A DNA stretch of 64,000 bases from Acidimicrobiia bacterium. GTDB lineage: Bacteria; Actinomycetota; Acidimicrobiia; Acidimicrobiales; Aldehydirespiratoraceae. The stretch spans positions 124,001 through 188,000 of the forward strand of contig JAJEHD010000019.1 in the NCBI GenBank assembly GCA_022819505.1. Direction: 5' to 3'. Positions 32,896-41,578 of this stretch are shown piece after piece. A program made the translations under genes and the position numbers. Under the pieces are notes generated by a model. It made no database searches. It saw only the letters and a program-made list of their open reading frames with translations, and was not told where the DNA came from. Position 1 is the stretch's first letter. Each line of letters begins with the position of its first letter.

Positions 32896-35331
32896 GTGAC
32901 CGCCGATAGCCCCGATCCCACCCCCGCAGCCGGCATGCCTGATCAGACCACCGCGCCCCGGGGACTCAGCACGGCCGAGGTGGATCAACGCCGGCGCGAT
33001 GGCCTCACCAACGATGTGCCCGACGCGCCCGTGCGCACGGTGGGCCAGATCGTGCGGGCCAACGTGCTCACCCCGGTCAACGCCATCATCGGCTCGATGT
33101 TCGCGCTCATCATGGTCGCGGGCTACCCGGCCGACGCCCTGTTCGCCGGGGTCGTGGTGTCCAACAGCGTCATCGGCATCGCCCAGGAGCTCAGGGCCCG
33201 CCGCACGCTGCACCGGCTGGCCGTCCTGTCTGCACCCAGGGCCCGGGTGGTGCGCGACGGCCGGGCGCTGGAGATCGGCACCGGCGAGGTCGTGGCCGAC
33301 GATGTCCTGGAACTCCGGCCCGGCGACCAGGTGGTGGTGGACGGCGAGGTCGTGGCCGCCCGGGGACTCGAGGTCGACGAGTCGCTGCTGACCGGCGAGA
33401 GCGATCCCGTGGACAAGGCCCCCGGCGACGGGGTGATGTCGGGGTCGTTCGTGAGCGCGGGGGCGGGCTGGTGCCGGGCCACCGCCATCGGAGCCGACTC
33501 CTACGCGGCCCGGCTGTCGGAGGAGGCCCGCCGCTTCAAGCTGGCCGGCAGCGAGCTCAAGGGCGGTGTCAACGTGATCCTGCGCCGCCTCACGTGGATC
33601 ATCCCGCTGGCGACGCTGCTGCTGCTGGCGAGGCTGATGGCGACCGAGGACCGCTGGCAGGAGGCGCTGCGGGGCACCGTCGCGGCGGCGGTGGCCATGG
33701 TGCCCGACGGGCTCGTGCTGCTGACGAGCCTGGCGTTCATCACGGGAGTCGTCGCCCTGGCCCGCCGTAAGGCGCTTGCCAAGGAGCTGGCGTCGGTGGA
33801 ACTGCTGGCCAGGGTGGACACGCTTTGCCTCGACAAGACCGGGACCATCACCACCGGCGACATCTCGTTCGAGCGCGCCGAGCCCGTGGGCTCGACCACC
33901 GAGGCCGAGGCGACCGAGACGTTGGCCGCACTGGCCTCGGCCGACCCGGCTCCCAACGCCACCCTGGCCGCCATAGCAGCCGCCGTCGGCGACCGGCCCG
34001 ACGGATGGGACCTGAGCAGCAGTGTGCCGTTCTCGTCTGCCCGCAAGTGGGCCGCGGCCAGTTTTGAGGGCCGGGGCACGTACCACTTGGGCGCTCCCGA
34101 CGTGCTGCTGGGGACGGGCGAGGCCAGCGACGCGGCCCGAGCCAGGGCAGCAGACGCCTCCGCCGAGGGTGGCCGGGTGCTGGTGGTGACCCGCTCCTCA
34201 GTGGCCACGTCATCCGACAACAGCCTGCCCGACGACCGGGAGCCGGTCTGCCTGGTGCACCTCGGCGACACGATCCGCTCCGACGCGCCGGAGATCTTCG
34301 CCTTCTTCCGCGATCAGGGCGTCGACCTGAAGGTCATCTCCGGCGACCACCCCGCCACGGTGGCCGCGGTGGCCCATCGAGCAGGAATCACAGGCGGCCC
34401 CGACGGCAACGGAGAGGACCGGGTCGCCGTGCCTGCCTTCGACGCTCGCCGGCTTCCCTCCGAGCCCGAAGAGCTGGCCGACACGCTGGAGTCGAACACC
34501 GTGTTCGGCCGGGTCGACCCCCACCAGAAGCGGGCCATGGTCCACGCCCTGCAGTCACGGGGACGCACGGTGGCCATGACCGGCGACGGCGTGAACGACG
34601 TGCTGGCCCTGAAGGACGCCGACATGGGCATCGCCATGGGCACCGGATCCTCCGCAGCCAGGGCCGTGGCCCAGCTGGTGCTGCTGGACAACCGATTCGC
34701 AACCATGCCCCGGGTGCTGGCCGAGGGCCGCAGGGTGATCAACAACATCGAGCGGGTGGCCAACCTGTTCATCACCAAGGCGGCCTACGCGGTGCTGCTC
34801 ACCGTGCTCATCGGGATCGCGGGCTCGCCGTTCCCCTTCCTGCCCCGCCACCTGACTCTCATCGGCACGTTCTCCGTCGGCGTGCCCGGATTCTTCCTGG
34901 CCCTGGCCGCCGACGACCATCTCGTCCGGCCCGGATTCCTGGGCCGGGTGCTCCGATTCTCCCTGCCCGCGGGGACGGCCGCCGCCGCAGTGACCTTCGC
35001 CCTCTATGAGGTCGTGCGCCGCCTCGACGGCATCAGCCTTTACGAGGCCCGCACCGCGACCACCATGACCCTGCTGGGGATCGGCCTGGTCATCCTGGTG
35101 CTGATCAGCCGGCCTCTCAGACCGTGGAAGGTGGGTCTGGCCGCATCCGGGGCCGCCTCCTACGGCGCGACGATGGCCTTGCCCTTCGTCCGTGAGTTCT
35201 TCCAACTTGACAGCCCGTCGCTGGTGGCGTGGCTGTGGGTGCTGGGTGCGGTGGCGGTGGGCGGTGTCCTCGCCTGGGGCGCGGTCGAGGCGAGGGCGCG
35301 GATCGGCGACGACGAGCGGGCGGACGCATGA
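32896..35331 (+). CDS. P-type ATPase, CtpE-like cation transporter
   Basis: An 811-aa P-type ATPase of the inner membrane. Actuator motif LLTGESDPVDK, phosphorylation motif DKTGTITTGD, nucleotide-domain SSARKWAAASFEG and hinge TGDGVNDVLALKDADMGIAMG are in order. The transmembrane-4 motif is VPDGLVLLTSLAF rather than the CPx of heavy-metal pumps, matching the mycobacterial CtpE group, which is reported to move Ca2+. The C-terminal part has several membrane helices. The start is GTG 32896; ATG 32935 is another candidate. Two SDR genes follow with 4-bp overlaps. Confidence 0.9.
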   Translation: MTADSPDPTPAAGMPDQTTAPRGLSTAEVDQRRRDGLTNDVPDAPVRTVGQIVRANVLTPVNAIIGSMFALIMVAGYPADALFAGVVVSNSVIGIAQELRARRTLHRLAVLSAPRARVVRDGRALEIGTGEVVADDVLELRPGDQVVVDGEVVAARGLEVDESLLTGESDPVDKAPGDGVMSGSFVSAGAGWCRATAIGADSYAARLSEEARRFKLAGSELKGGVNVILRRLTWIIPLATLLLLARLMATEDRWQEALRGTVAAAVAMVPDGLVLLTSLAFITGVVALARRKALAKELASVELLARVDTLCLDKTGTITTGDISFERAEPVGSTTEAEATETLAALASADPAPNATLAAIAAAVGDRPDGWDLSSSVPFSSARKWAAASFEGRGTYHLGAPDVLLGTGEASDAARARAADASAEGGRVLVVTRSSVATSSDNSLPDDREPVCLVHLGDTIRSDAPEIFAFFRDQGVDLKVISGDHPATVAAVAHRAGITGGPDGNGEDRVAVPAFDARRLPSEPEELADTLESNTVFGRVDPHQKRAMVHALQSRGRTVAMTGDGVNDVLALKDADMGIAMGTGSSAARAVAQLVLLDNRFATMPRVLAEGRRVINNIERVANLFITKAAYAVLLTVLIGIAGSPFPFLPRHLTLIGTFSVGVPGFFLALAADDHLVRPGFLGRVLRFSLPAGTAAAAVTFALYEVVRRLDGISLYEARTATTMTLLGIGLVILVLISRPLRPWKVGLAASGAASYGATMALPFVREFFQLDSPSLVAWLWVLGAVAVGGVLAWGAVEARARIGDDERADA

Positions 35332-35996
35332 GTGGCGACATCCTCGTCGTCGGCGGAAGCGACCCGGCCACTGCGCTGGCGTCGGAGTTTTCGGGGAACG
35401 TGCTGCATGTCGCGCCCGGAGCTGAAGAGGTCGACGACGGCTTCGTTGACGGCGTGCGACGCGCCGACGGCACCGCGGTCGACGGACTCGATCTGGTGGT
35501 CCACGCCCTCTATCCGCAGCAGAGCCGCACTCCTGCACGGATCGATGAGATGACGGAGAGCGAGTGGGCCGCGGCCTGCGACGCGCCGCTGGAGGCCGGC
35601 ATCCGGCTGGCCCGCGGCGCCCACCGGCACCTGACCGACCGGCGGGGGACGATCGTGTTCTGCGTGCCGCTGGTCGGCGCAGCCGGTGCGGCGAGCTTCG
35701 TGGCGCTGTCGGCCTTGGCCGAGGGGCTGCGGATCCTGGCCCGATCACTGGCCCGCAGCTGGGGGCCGGAGCAGATCCGGGCCCACGCCGTGACCCTGCA
35801 TCCCTCGATGTTCCTGGCGCCGGAGCACGCCGCCACCGCCGCGGCGGCGACCGCGTTGCACGACCCGGCGCTGGGCCGCCTGCCGTCGGCGGCCGAGATC
35901 GCCGCGGTGATCGAAACCCTGGCCGACAGCCGGGCGACGGCGGGCCTTACCGGCGCCTCGTTGGTGATGGACGGCGGAACCTGGATGGCCGGATGA
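35328..35996 (+). CDS. SDR-like protein with degenerate active site
   Basis: A 222-aa short-chain dehydrogenase/reductase-fold protein. The ATG overlaps the P-type ATPase stop (ATGA), and the next SDR gene overlaps its own stop in the same way. The nucleotide-binding start is weak (ILVVGGSDPATALASEF), and the place of the catalytic YxxxK reads FVALSALAEGL, so both Tyr and Lys are lost. The ending LVMDGGTWMAG is typical of the family. It is probably not an active oxidoreductase by itself and may pair with the intact SDR encoded next. Confidence 0.8.
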   Translation: MSGDILVVGGSDPATALASEFSGNVLHVAPGAEEVDDGFVDGVRRADGTAVDGLDLVVHALYPQQSRTPARIDEMTESEWAAACDAPLEAGIRLARGAHRHLTDRRGTIVFCVPLVGAAGAASFVALSALAEGLRILARSLARSWGPEQIRAHAVTLHPSMFLAPEHAATAAAATALHDPALGRLPSAAEIAAVIETLADSRATAGLTGASLVMDGGTWMAG

Positions 35997-36772
35997 CCGC
36001 AGCGCACGGGCGCAGGGTGCTGGAGGGCCAGGTGGCGGTGGTCACCGGGGCCGGGCAGGGCGTCGGCGCCGGGATCGCGTCGGCGCTGGCCGCCGCGGGA
36101 GCCTCTGTCGTTATCGCCACCCGGCGGGCCGCCAACGGCGAGCCCGCAGCCGAGTCGATCCGGGCCGCCGGCCACGAAGCTGTCTTCGTTCGCTGCGATG
36201 TCACCCAGTCCGAGGACGTGGAGGCTACGGTGGCTGAGGCGGTGGATCGCTTCGGCGGACTCGACATCATGGTCCACAACGCGGTGGCTCATGCAGGGCG
36301 ACCCGGCGGCGTGCACCTCACCGGCAGCGGAAGGATCCGGCCCCAGATCGCCACCGCCACCACCGCCAGCTTCCTCTGCGCCCGGGCGTCGCTGCCCCAC
36401 CTGCGGCGACGCCCGGGCACGTTGATGCTGCTCACGTCGCCCGCGGGGGTGGAGGGGTCGGCCAACCTGCCCGTCTACGCCGCGGTTAAGGCCGCCCAGC
36501 GCGGGATCGTCAAGAGCCTGGCCCGGGAGTGGGGGCCACACGGCGTGAGGGTCAACGCCATAGCCCCGGTGGCCCGCACCCCGGCCATGGACGCGGCCGT
36601 CGCCGCCAACCCCGACCTTGAGGCCCGTCTGGTCGCCCGTACCCCACTGGGCCGCTTGGGCGACGCCGCCGCCGACATCGGCCCGGTGGCGGTGTTCCTC
36701 GCCTCCGACGGTGCCCGCTACATCACCGGCCAGACGATCGTGGCCGACGGCGGCGGCTTCCTGGGCCTGTAG
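35993..36772 (+). CDS. Short-chain dehydrogenase/reductase
   Basis: A 259-aa classical SDR. Cofactor motif TGAGQGVGAGIASAL, the segment MVHNAVAH (NNAG equivalent), catalytic Ser in LLTSPAGVEG and YAAVKAAQRG with the Tyr and Lys; the ending GQTIVADGGGFLGL is standard. The ATG overlaps the stop of the degenerate SDR, which suggests a heteromer. The substrate is unknown. Confidence 0.88.
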   Translation: MTAAHGRRVLEGQVAVVTGAGQGVGAGIASALAAAGASVVIATRRAANGEPAAESIRAAGHEAVFVRCDVTQSEDVEATVAEAVDRFGGLDIMVHNAVAHAGRPGGVHLTGSGRIRPQIATATTASFLCARASLPHLRRRPGTLMLLTSPAGVEGSANLPVYAAVKAAQRGIVKSLAREWGPHGVRVNAIAPVARTPAMDAAVAANPDLEARLVARTPLGRLGDAAADIGPVAVFLASDGARYITGQTIVADGGGFLGL

Positions 36773-36822
36773 GGAGTCGCGGCAACGGGCACAAGCCGGA
36801 CCGGGGCTGCTAGACCGGGCGG

Positions 36823-37698
36823 GTGGCTGAAGTCCATCTGCTGGTGAGCCCCCGGGGCGGTCGGGGCCGCGCCGCGGCGGCCGCGCCGATCGTGCGCCGG
36901 GTGATCGAACAGGCCGGCCACACGCCGGTGGACATCAGCGGGGCCTCCGCAGAGGAGTCGGCTGACGCGGCCGGGGCGGCCGTGACCGCCGGCGCCGAGC
37001 GGGTGATAGCGGTGGGCGGCGACGGCACCCTGCACCTAGCCCTCCAGGGGGTGGTCGGCACCGGCGCGGTGCTGGGACTGGTGCCGGCGGGTACCGGCAA
37101 CGACTATGCCCGAGCGTTCGGGCTGTTCGGGCTCAGCGTCGAAGAGGCTACCGAGCGGGCTTTGGGCCCTGCCCGGCCCGTCGACGTGATCCGCACCGAC
37201 CGGCAGAGGTGGGTGGCGTTCAGCGTGACTGGCGGCTTCAGCGTGGACGTCAATGTTCGGGCCGATCGGATGCGCTTCCCCAGAGGGCCGAGCCGCTACA
37301 CCATGGCCACCCTGCTGACCATGCCGGGGCTGCGTCACCGCGAGCTAGCCGTCACCGTCGACGGTCAGCGGTCCGAGTATCGCAGCGCCTTAGTCGCGGT
37401 CAACAACACGCCGACCTTCGGGGGCGGCATGGCAATCTGTCCGGACGCCGACCCCACCGATGGTCTGCTCGACGTGTGCGTTGTCGGGCCGGCCAGCCGC
37501 ACAACGATGCTGCGCCTGCTTCCCAGCGTTTTCGAGGGCGGACATGTGGGACATCGGCACGTTCACATGCTGCGGGGACGGACCGTGACCATCGAGGGCG
37601 AGCCCATGGATCTCGTCGGTGACGGCGAGACGATCGGCACAACGCCGATCACGCTGGCGGCTGTTCCCGGAGCGGTCAGTTTCGCGGCCGGCGGGTGA
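36823..37698 (+). CDS. Diacylglycerol kinase-family lipid kinase
   Basis: A 291-aa DagK/YegS/LCB5-fold kinase that phosphorylates diacylglycerol or a related lipid with ATP. The catalytic-domain start VHLLVSPRGGRGRA, the nucleotide-binding VIAVGGDGTLHLALQG and LVPAGTGNDYARAFG are clear. The start is GTG 36823. The last 23 bp overlap the convergent phosphatase gene. Confidence 0.9.
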   Translation: MAEVHLLVSPRGGRGRAAAAAPIVRRVIEQAGHTPVDISGASAEESADAAGAAVTAGAERVIAVGGDGTLHLALQGVVGTGAVLGLVPAGTGNDYARAFGLFGLSVEEATERALGPARPVDVIRTDRQRWVAFSVTGGFSVDVNVRADRMRFPRGPSRYTMATLLTMPGLRHRELAVTVDGQRSEYRSALVAVNNTPTFGGGMAICPDADPTDGLLDVCVVGPASRTTMLRLLPSVFEGGHVGHRHVHMLRGRTVTIEGEPMDLVGDGETIGTTPITLAAVPGAVSFAAGG

Positions 37699-38437
37699 CC
37701 GGGGCGAGGGCTTCGAGCAGTTCGTCCGCGAAGTCGGGGCGGCAGATGACCAGACCCGGCGTGTGGGGGCGCGGGTTGTTGAACCGCAGTAGCGAGCCGT
37801 CGGGGCACGAGACGTGCAGGCCCGCAGCCTGCGCGACGGCGGCCGGGGCGCACGTGTCCCACTCATAGAGCCCGCCCGCGTGCACGTACGCGTCCACCTC
37901 GCCTCGCACCACCGCCATCGCCTTGACCCCGGCCGATCCCATGGTCACCACGTCGGCGTCGAGGCGGTCGGCCAGCATGCGGCCGTCGCTGTAGCCCCGC
38001 GATCTGGCCACCACCACCCGCCGGCGCCCGACCCGGCACATCGTCGGCTCCGGCGACGGATCGGTGGCGAAGGTCGTGCCCCACGCAGGGACCGCCACCG
38101 CAGCGGCGGTGGGCACGCCTCGCTCACACAGCGCCACATGCACCGACCACGCCCCGGACATGCCGAAGTCGTAGGAACCATCGATCGGGTCGACGATCCA
38201 GACCCGGTCGGCGTCAAGCCGCCGCCGGTCGTCGTGGCCCTCCTCCGACAACACCGCGTCGCCGGGGCGGTGACGGCCTAGCTCCCGAGTCAGGAACTCA
38301 TGGGCCTGCCGGTCGCCCGCGTCTTCCAGGTCCCAGCCCCGTGGCGCCGACGGGTCACGGAGCAGGTCGAGCAGCCGCTGCCCGCATTCGTGGGCCAGCC
38401 GGGCAGCCAGGGCGTGATCGCCGGTGGCCGCGCTCAC
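37676..38437 (-). CDS. Inositol monophosphatase / CysQ-like phosphatase
   Basis: A 253-aa Mg2+-dependent phosphatase of the IMPase/CysQ superfamily, which removes phosphate from inositol phosphates or from 3'-phosphoadenosine 5'-phosphate(-sulfate). Metal-binding motifs: LSEEGHDD, then DPIDGSYDFGMSG and the C-terminal YEWDTCAPAAVAQAAG. CysQ-like activity is the better guess because of the short 253-aa length and DTCAPAAV. The start GTG 38437 overlaps the methyltransferase stop (GTGA); the longer frame is a shadow. Confidence 0.85.
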   Translation of the reverse strand: MSAATGDHALAARLAHECGQRLLDLLRDPSAPRGWDLEDAGDRQAHEFLTRELGRHRPGDAVLSEEGHDDRRRLDADRVWIVDPIDGSYDFGMSGAWSVHVALCERGVPTAAAVAVPAWGTTFATDPSPEPTMCRVGRRRVVVARSRGYSDGRMLADRLDADVVTMGSAGVKAMAVVRGEVDAYVHAGGLYEWDTCAPAAVAQAAGLHVSCPDGSLLRFNNPRPHTPGLVICRPDFADELLEALAPVTRRPRN

Positions 38438-39030
38438 ACGGCCGGCGGGCGGCGGTGCACCGTCACGGCGTAGCTGCCGCCGTCGTAGGGCTCGCGGTCC
38501 CAGGTGGTCCAGCGATGCTCCAGCTCGAGGCCTGCGCCGGCCGCGAACCGGTCGTAGTCGGCGAACGTCAGAGGAGTGAGCCCCAGCCGGAAGCCGGTCA
38601 CCAGCCGGCCGCCCGGAGCCATGTGCCGGGCCATGTTGGCCACTATGGCTGCCTCGGTCCCGACCTCGACGAACACCATCACGTTCCCCGCCATCACGAC
38701 CAGGTCGAATAGCCGCCGCGCCCCATCCGGGCCGGTCACCTCGACGTTGACCAGATCGTCCAGGACCCAGCCCACGTTCGGGGCCTTGGCCCGGGCCTCG
38801 TCCAGCATGCGCTGGTCTATGTCCACGCCCACCACATCGATGCCCCGGCGATCGAGTTCGATGGCCACCCGGCCGGTCCCGCAGCCCGCGTCCAGCACCG
38901 AGCCCGGCTCGAACCAGCTCACCAGGTCGGCCTCCCCGTGGACCCACTCGCCCCGTTCCTCCATGCGACGCCAGCGGTCGTCGTAGACATCGCCCTTTGA
39001 GGCTCCGCCGATCTCCCACCACCGGTTCAT
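38434..39030 (-). CDS. Class I SAM-dependent methyltransferase
   Basis: A Rossmann-fold methyltransferase of 198 aa from ATG 39030 (an ATG at 39057 would add nine residues). The SAM motif VLDAGCGTGRVAIEL is near residue 44, followed by VVGVDIDQRMLDEA and the LVVMAGNVMVF strand. The substrate is unknown. It is co-translated with the phosphatase gene and divergent from the LLM gene. Confidence 0.87.
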   Translation of the reverse strand: MNRWWEIGGASKGDVYDDRWRRMEERGEWVHGEADLVSWFEPGSVLDAGCGTGRVAIELDRRGIDVVGVDIDQRMLDEARAKAPNVGWVLDDLVNVEVTGPDGARRLFDLVVMAGNVMVFVEVGTEAAIVANMARHMAPGGRLVTGFRLGLTPLTFADYDRFAAGAGLELEHRWTTWDREPYDGGSYAVTVHRRPPAV

Positions 39031-39129
39031 GCCGCCGACCCTAACCAGAGCAGTCACCAGTGGGGGCGCGGCCCGTTAGCCTCGGCTTCGACAGCCGCTT
39101 GCCTCGGCCACGCACCACAGGGAGGGCTC

Positions 39130-40344
39130 ATGGAGTTCGGGATCTTCCAGAACGGCTACATCCCCGGCCCGTCGGCGCACGTACCGGAGCACGAGCATCT
39201 GATGCTGATGCGGGAGGCGTCGTACCCGATCCTCGCCGACAAGCACAACTGGAAGTTCGCCTGGTTCGGCGAGCACCACTGCCTCACCGAGTACAGCCAC
39301 ATGTCCGCTCCCGAGGTGGTGATGGGCTGGGTCGCGGCCCAGACCGAGTACATCCATCTGGGCACGGCCATCACCAGCCTGCCCACCACCAAGGAGCACC
39401 CAGTTCGCATCGCGGAGCGGGCCGCCATGCTCGACCACTTCTGCGAGGGCCGCTTCGAATTCGGCACCGGACGGGGCGCGGGCAGTCACGAGGTGGCCAC
39501 CTTCAACGGCACGGTGACATCCGAGACCAAGGCCATGTGGAACGAGGCCATCGTTGAGATCCCCCGGATGTGGGCCCAGCGGGACTACTCCTACGAGGGC
39601 GAGCACTTCCGGGTGCCGCCCAACCACAACGTCCTCCCCAAGCCCCTCAACGGCACCCACCCGCCGCTGTGGGTGGCCTGCGGCAACCTGGCCACGTTCG
39701 CCACCGCCGGCCAGATGGGCATCGGCGCGATCGCCTTCAACTTCGAGCCCGCGCCCGCGCTAAAGGGCCGCATCGACAGCTACAAGGAGGCCATCGCGGA
39801 GTGCTCCGAGCCCCTCGGCTCGTACATGAACGACAACGTGATGATGACCAACTCGCTGATCTGCCTGGAGGACCGCGACCGGGCCCGGGAGATCGCCCTG
39901 ATGAACGGCCGGGGCTACCTGTACTCGATGGTGTGCCTTTATCACGACACCATCCCCAAGCGCGAGGGCGCCGCCACCTGGCCCGAGCCGCCGATGGGCA
40001 TGCCCGACGAGGCCACCCTCGACTTCGCCATCGACGCCGGCTACATGCTGTGCGGCACGCCCGAGGAGGTATGCGAGCAGCTCGAGAAGTCATACGTGGC
40101 CGTGGGCACCGACCAGCTGGTGTTCGGCCTGCCCAACGAGGGCTTCGAGTACGAGGAGATCCTCGAGATGATCGAGATCTTCGGCGACCAGGTGATCCCC
40201 GAGTTCGACAAGGACCGGGTCCACTCGACCGAGAAGTACCGGGCCAACGCGGTGCGCAAGTACCCGGAGTGGAACGAGCCGCCCCCCGACATCAAGACCA
40301 GCCTGCCGCCCAGCGCGTCGATGCCGATCCCCTACCACCACTGA
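39130..40344 (+). CDS. LLM-class flavin-dependent oxidoreductase
   Basis: A 404-aa luciferase-like monooxygenase-fold enzyme. It opens MEFGIFQNGYIPGPS, has FAWFGEHHCLTEYS with the conserved His pair, and TGRGAGSHE. It is longer than F420-dependent enzymes of the family (about 330 aa), so FMN-dependent monooxygenase activity is possible. It is convergent with a second LLM gene (10 bp apart). The substrate is unknown. Confidence 0.87.
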   Translation: MEFGIFQNGYIPGPSAHVPEHEHLMLMREASYPILADKHNWKFAWFGEHHCLTEYSHMSAPEVVMGWVAAQTEYIHLGTAITSLPTTKEHPVRIAERAAMLDHFCEGRFEFGTGRGAGSHEVATFNGTVTSETKAMWNEAIVEIPRMWAQRDYSYEGEHFRVPPNHNVLPKPLNGTHPPLWVACGNLATFATAGQMGIGAIAFNFEPAPALKGRIDSYKEAIAECSEPLGSYMNDNVMMTNSLICLEDRDRAREIALMNGRGYLYSMVCLYHDTIPKREGAATWPEPPMGMPDEATLDFAIDAGYMLCGTPEEVCEQLEKSYVAVGTDQLVFGLPNEGFEYEEILEMIEIFGDQVIPEFDKDRVHSTEKYRANAVRKYPEWNEPPPDIKTSLPPSASMPIPYHH

Positions 40345-40354
40345 CGCGGCTGCG

Positions 40355-41368
40355 TCAGCCCTTGATCAGCTCGGCGGCTTGGCGGCACTCCTGCTCGGAC
40401 CGGGCGGCCACGTTAAGCATGGTAACCGGTGACTCCTCCCACGCCTGGAGCCGCTCCCGTATCCTCTCGGCCGGCCCCACCAGCGAGATCTCGTCGGCGA
40501 ACTCCTGTGGCACGGCCGCGATCGCCTCATCCCTGAGCCCCTCCAAGAACAGCCGCTGCACCTTGTAGGCGGCCTCCTCGTACCCCATCCGGGCCATGAG
40601 CTTGGTGTGGTAGTTCTGACCCTCGGCCCCCATGCCGCCGATGTAGAAGCCGAGGCTGGCCCGCACCGGCCACAGCGCGTCGGCGATGGCGTCGGGGTCG
40701 CACACCCGCAGAGTCGTGTGCACCGCGATCTCGAATCCGTCCGGAGCGCCGGACAGTTGGGACGCGTAGACCTCGGGTCGCAGCGGCGAGTAGTACAGCG
40801 GCAGCCAGCCGTCGGCTATCGCGACGGTCTGAGCGACGTTGCGGGGCCCCTCGGCACCGATCCAGATCGGGATCGGGCGCAGCGGATGGGTCATGATCTT
40901 GAGAGGCCTGCCCAGGCCCTCCGCCCCCTCGCCGGCGTAGGGATGCTGGAAGTGGTCGCCCTCGAAGGTGAGGCGATCGGCCCGCTCGAACACCCGTCGC
41001 AGGACCTCCACGTACTCGCGGGTGCGGGCCAGCGGCCGGGTCGAGGGTCGGCCGTACCAGCCCTCCACCACCTGGGGTCCGGAGACGCCCAGGCCGAGGA
41101 TGGCCCGCCCGCCGGAGATGTGATCCAGGGTTACCGCGTGCATGGCTGTGGCCGTGGGTGTGCGGGCCGAGATCTGCGCTACGCCCGTTCCCAGCCGGAT
41201 GCGCTCGGTGGCGGCCGCGATGAGAACGAGAGGCGAGAACGCGTCCGAGCCCCACGACTCCCCGGTCCACGCTGCGTCGAACCCGGCCCGCTCGGCTGCG
41301 GTGGCCAGCTCCGTCAGACCGTCGGGCATCGCCCGGCCCCAATAGCCCAGCGTCAGCCCGAGTTGCAC
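40355..41368 (-). CDS. F420-dependent LLM-class oxidoreductase
   Basis: A 337-aa TIM-barrel LLM enzyme resembling F420-dependent reductases. N-terminal MQLGLTLGYWGRAMPDGL, then AAWTGESWGSDAFSPL, GTGVAQISARTPTATAMHA and GLGVSGPQVVEGWYG are typical of the F420 group. CofC encoded at 31.5 kb shows that the cofactor is available. The exact substrate is unknown. Confidence 0.88.
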   Translation of the reverse strand: MQLGLTLGYWGRAMPDGLTELATAAERAGFDAAWTGESWGSDAFSPLVLIAAATERIRLGTGVAQISARTPTATAMHAVTLDHISGGRAILGLGVSGPQVVEGWYGRPSTRPLARTREYVEVLRRVFERADRLTFEGDHFQHPYAGEGAEGLGRPLKIMTHPLRPIPIWIGAEGPRNVAQTVAIADGWLPLYYSPLRPEVYASQLSGAPDGFEIAVHTTLRVCDPDAIADALWPVRASLGFYIGGMGAEGQNYHTKLMARMGYEEAAYKVQRLFLEGLRDEAIAAVPQEFADEISLVGPAERIRERLQAWEESPVTMLNVAARSEQECRQAAELIKG

Positions 41369-41529
41369 GACAGCACGCTAACGCCGGTCGCCTGGGCTGG
41401 TAGCGTGTCCGCGGTTCTTGGCGGGCGGAAACCACCATGACTGTGAGATCCTCCCACCGCCGCTTTCCTGCGTTCGACCGGCACCGCTCAGAGGCCGAGC
41501 GAATGGGCGGGCGCGACCGTCCTGCAAGA

Positions 41530-41578
41530 GCGAGGCCGTGGCCCGAGCGGCCCGTGAGCGCAGCGAACAAGAGCGGGA
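41530..41578 (+). repeat. 49-bp leader repeat family L, copy 1
   Basis: A 49-bp unit beginning GCGAGGCCGTGGCCCGAGCG and ending CAAGAGCGGGA. It matches the segment at 44771-44819 on the opposite strand at 48 of 49 positions. It covers the presumed start region of the M15 peptidase gene, in the same orientation relative to the downstream gene as copy 2. Confidence 0.9.
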
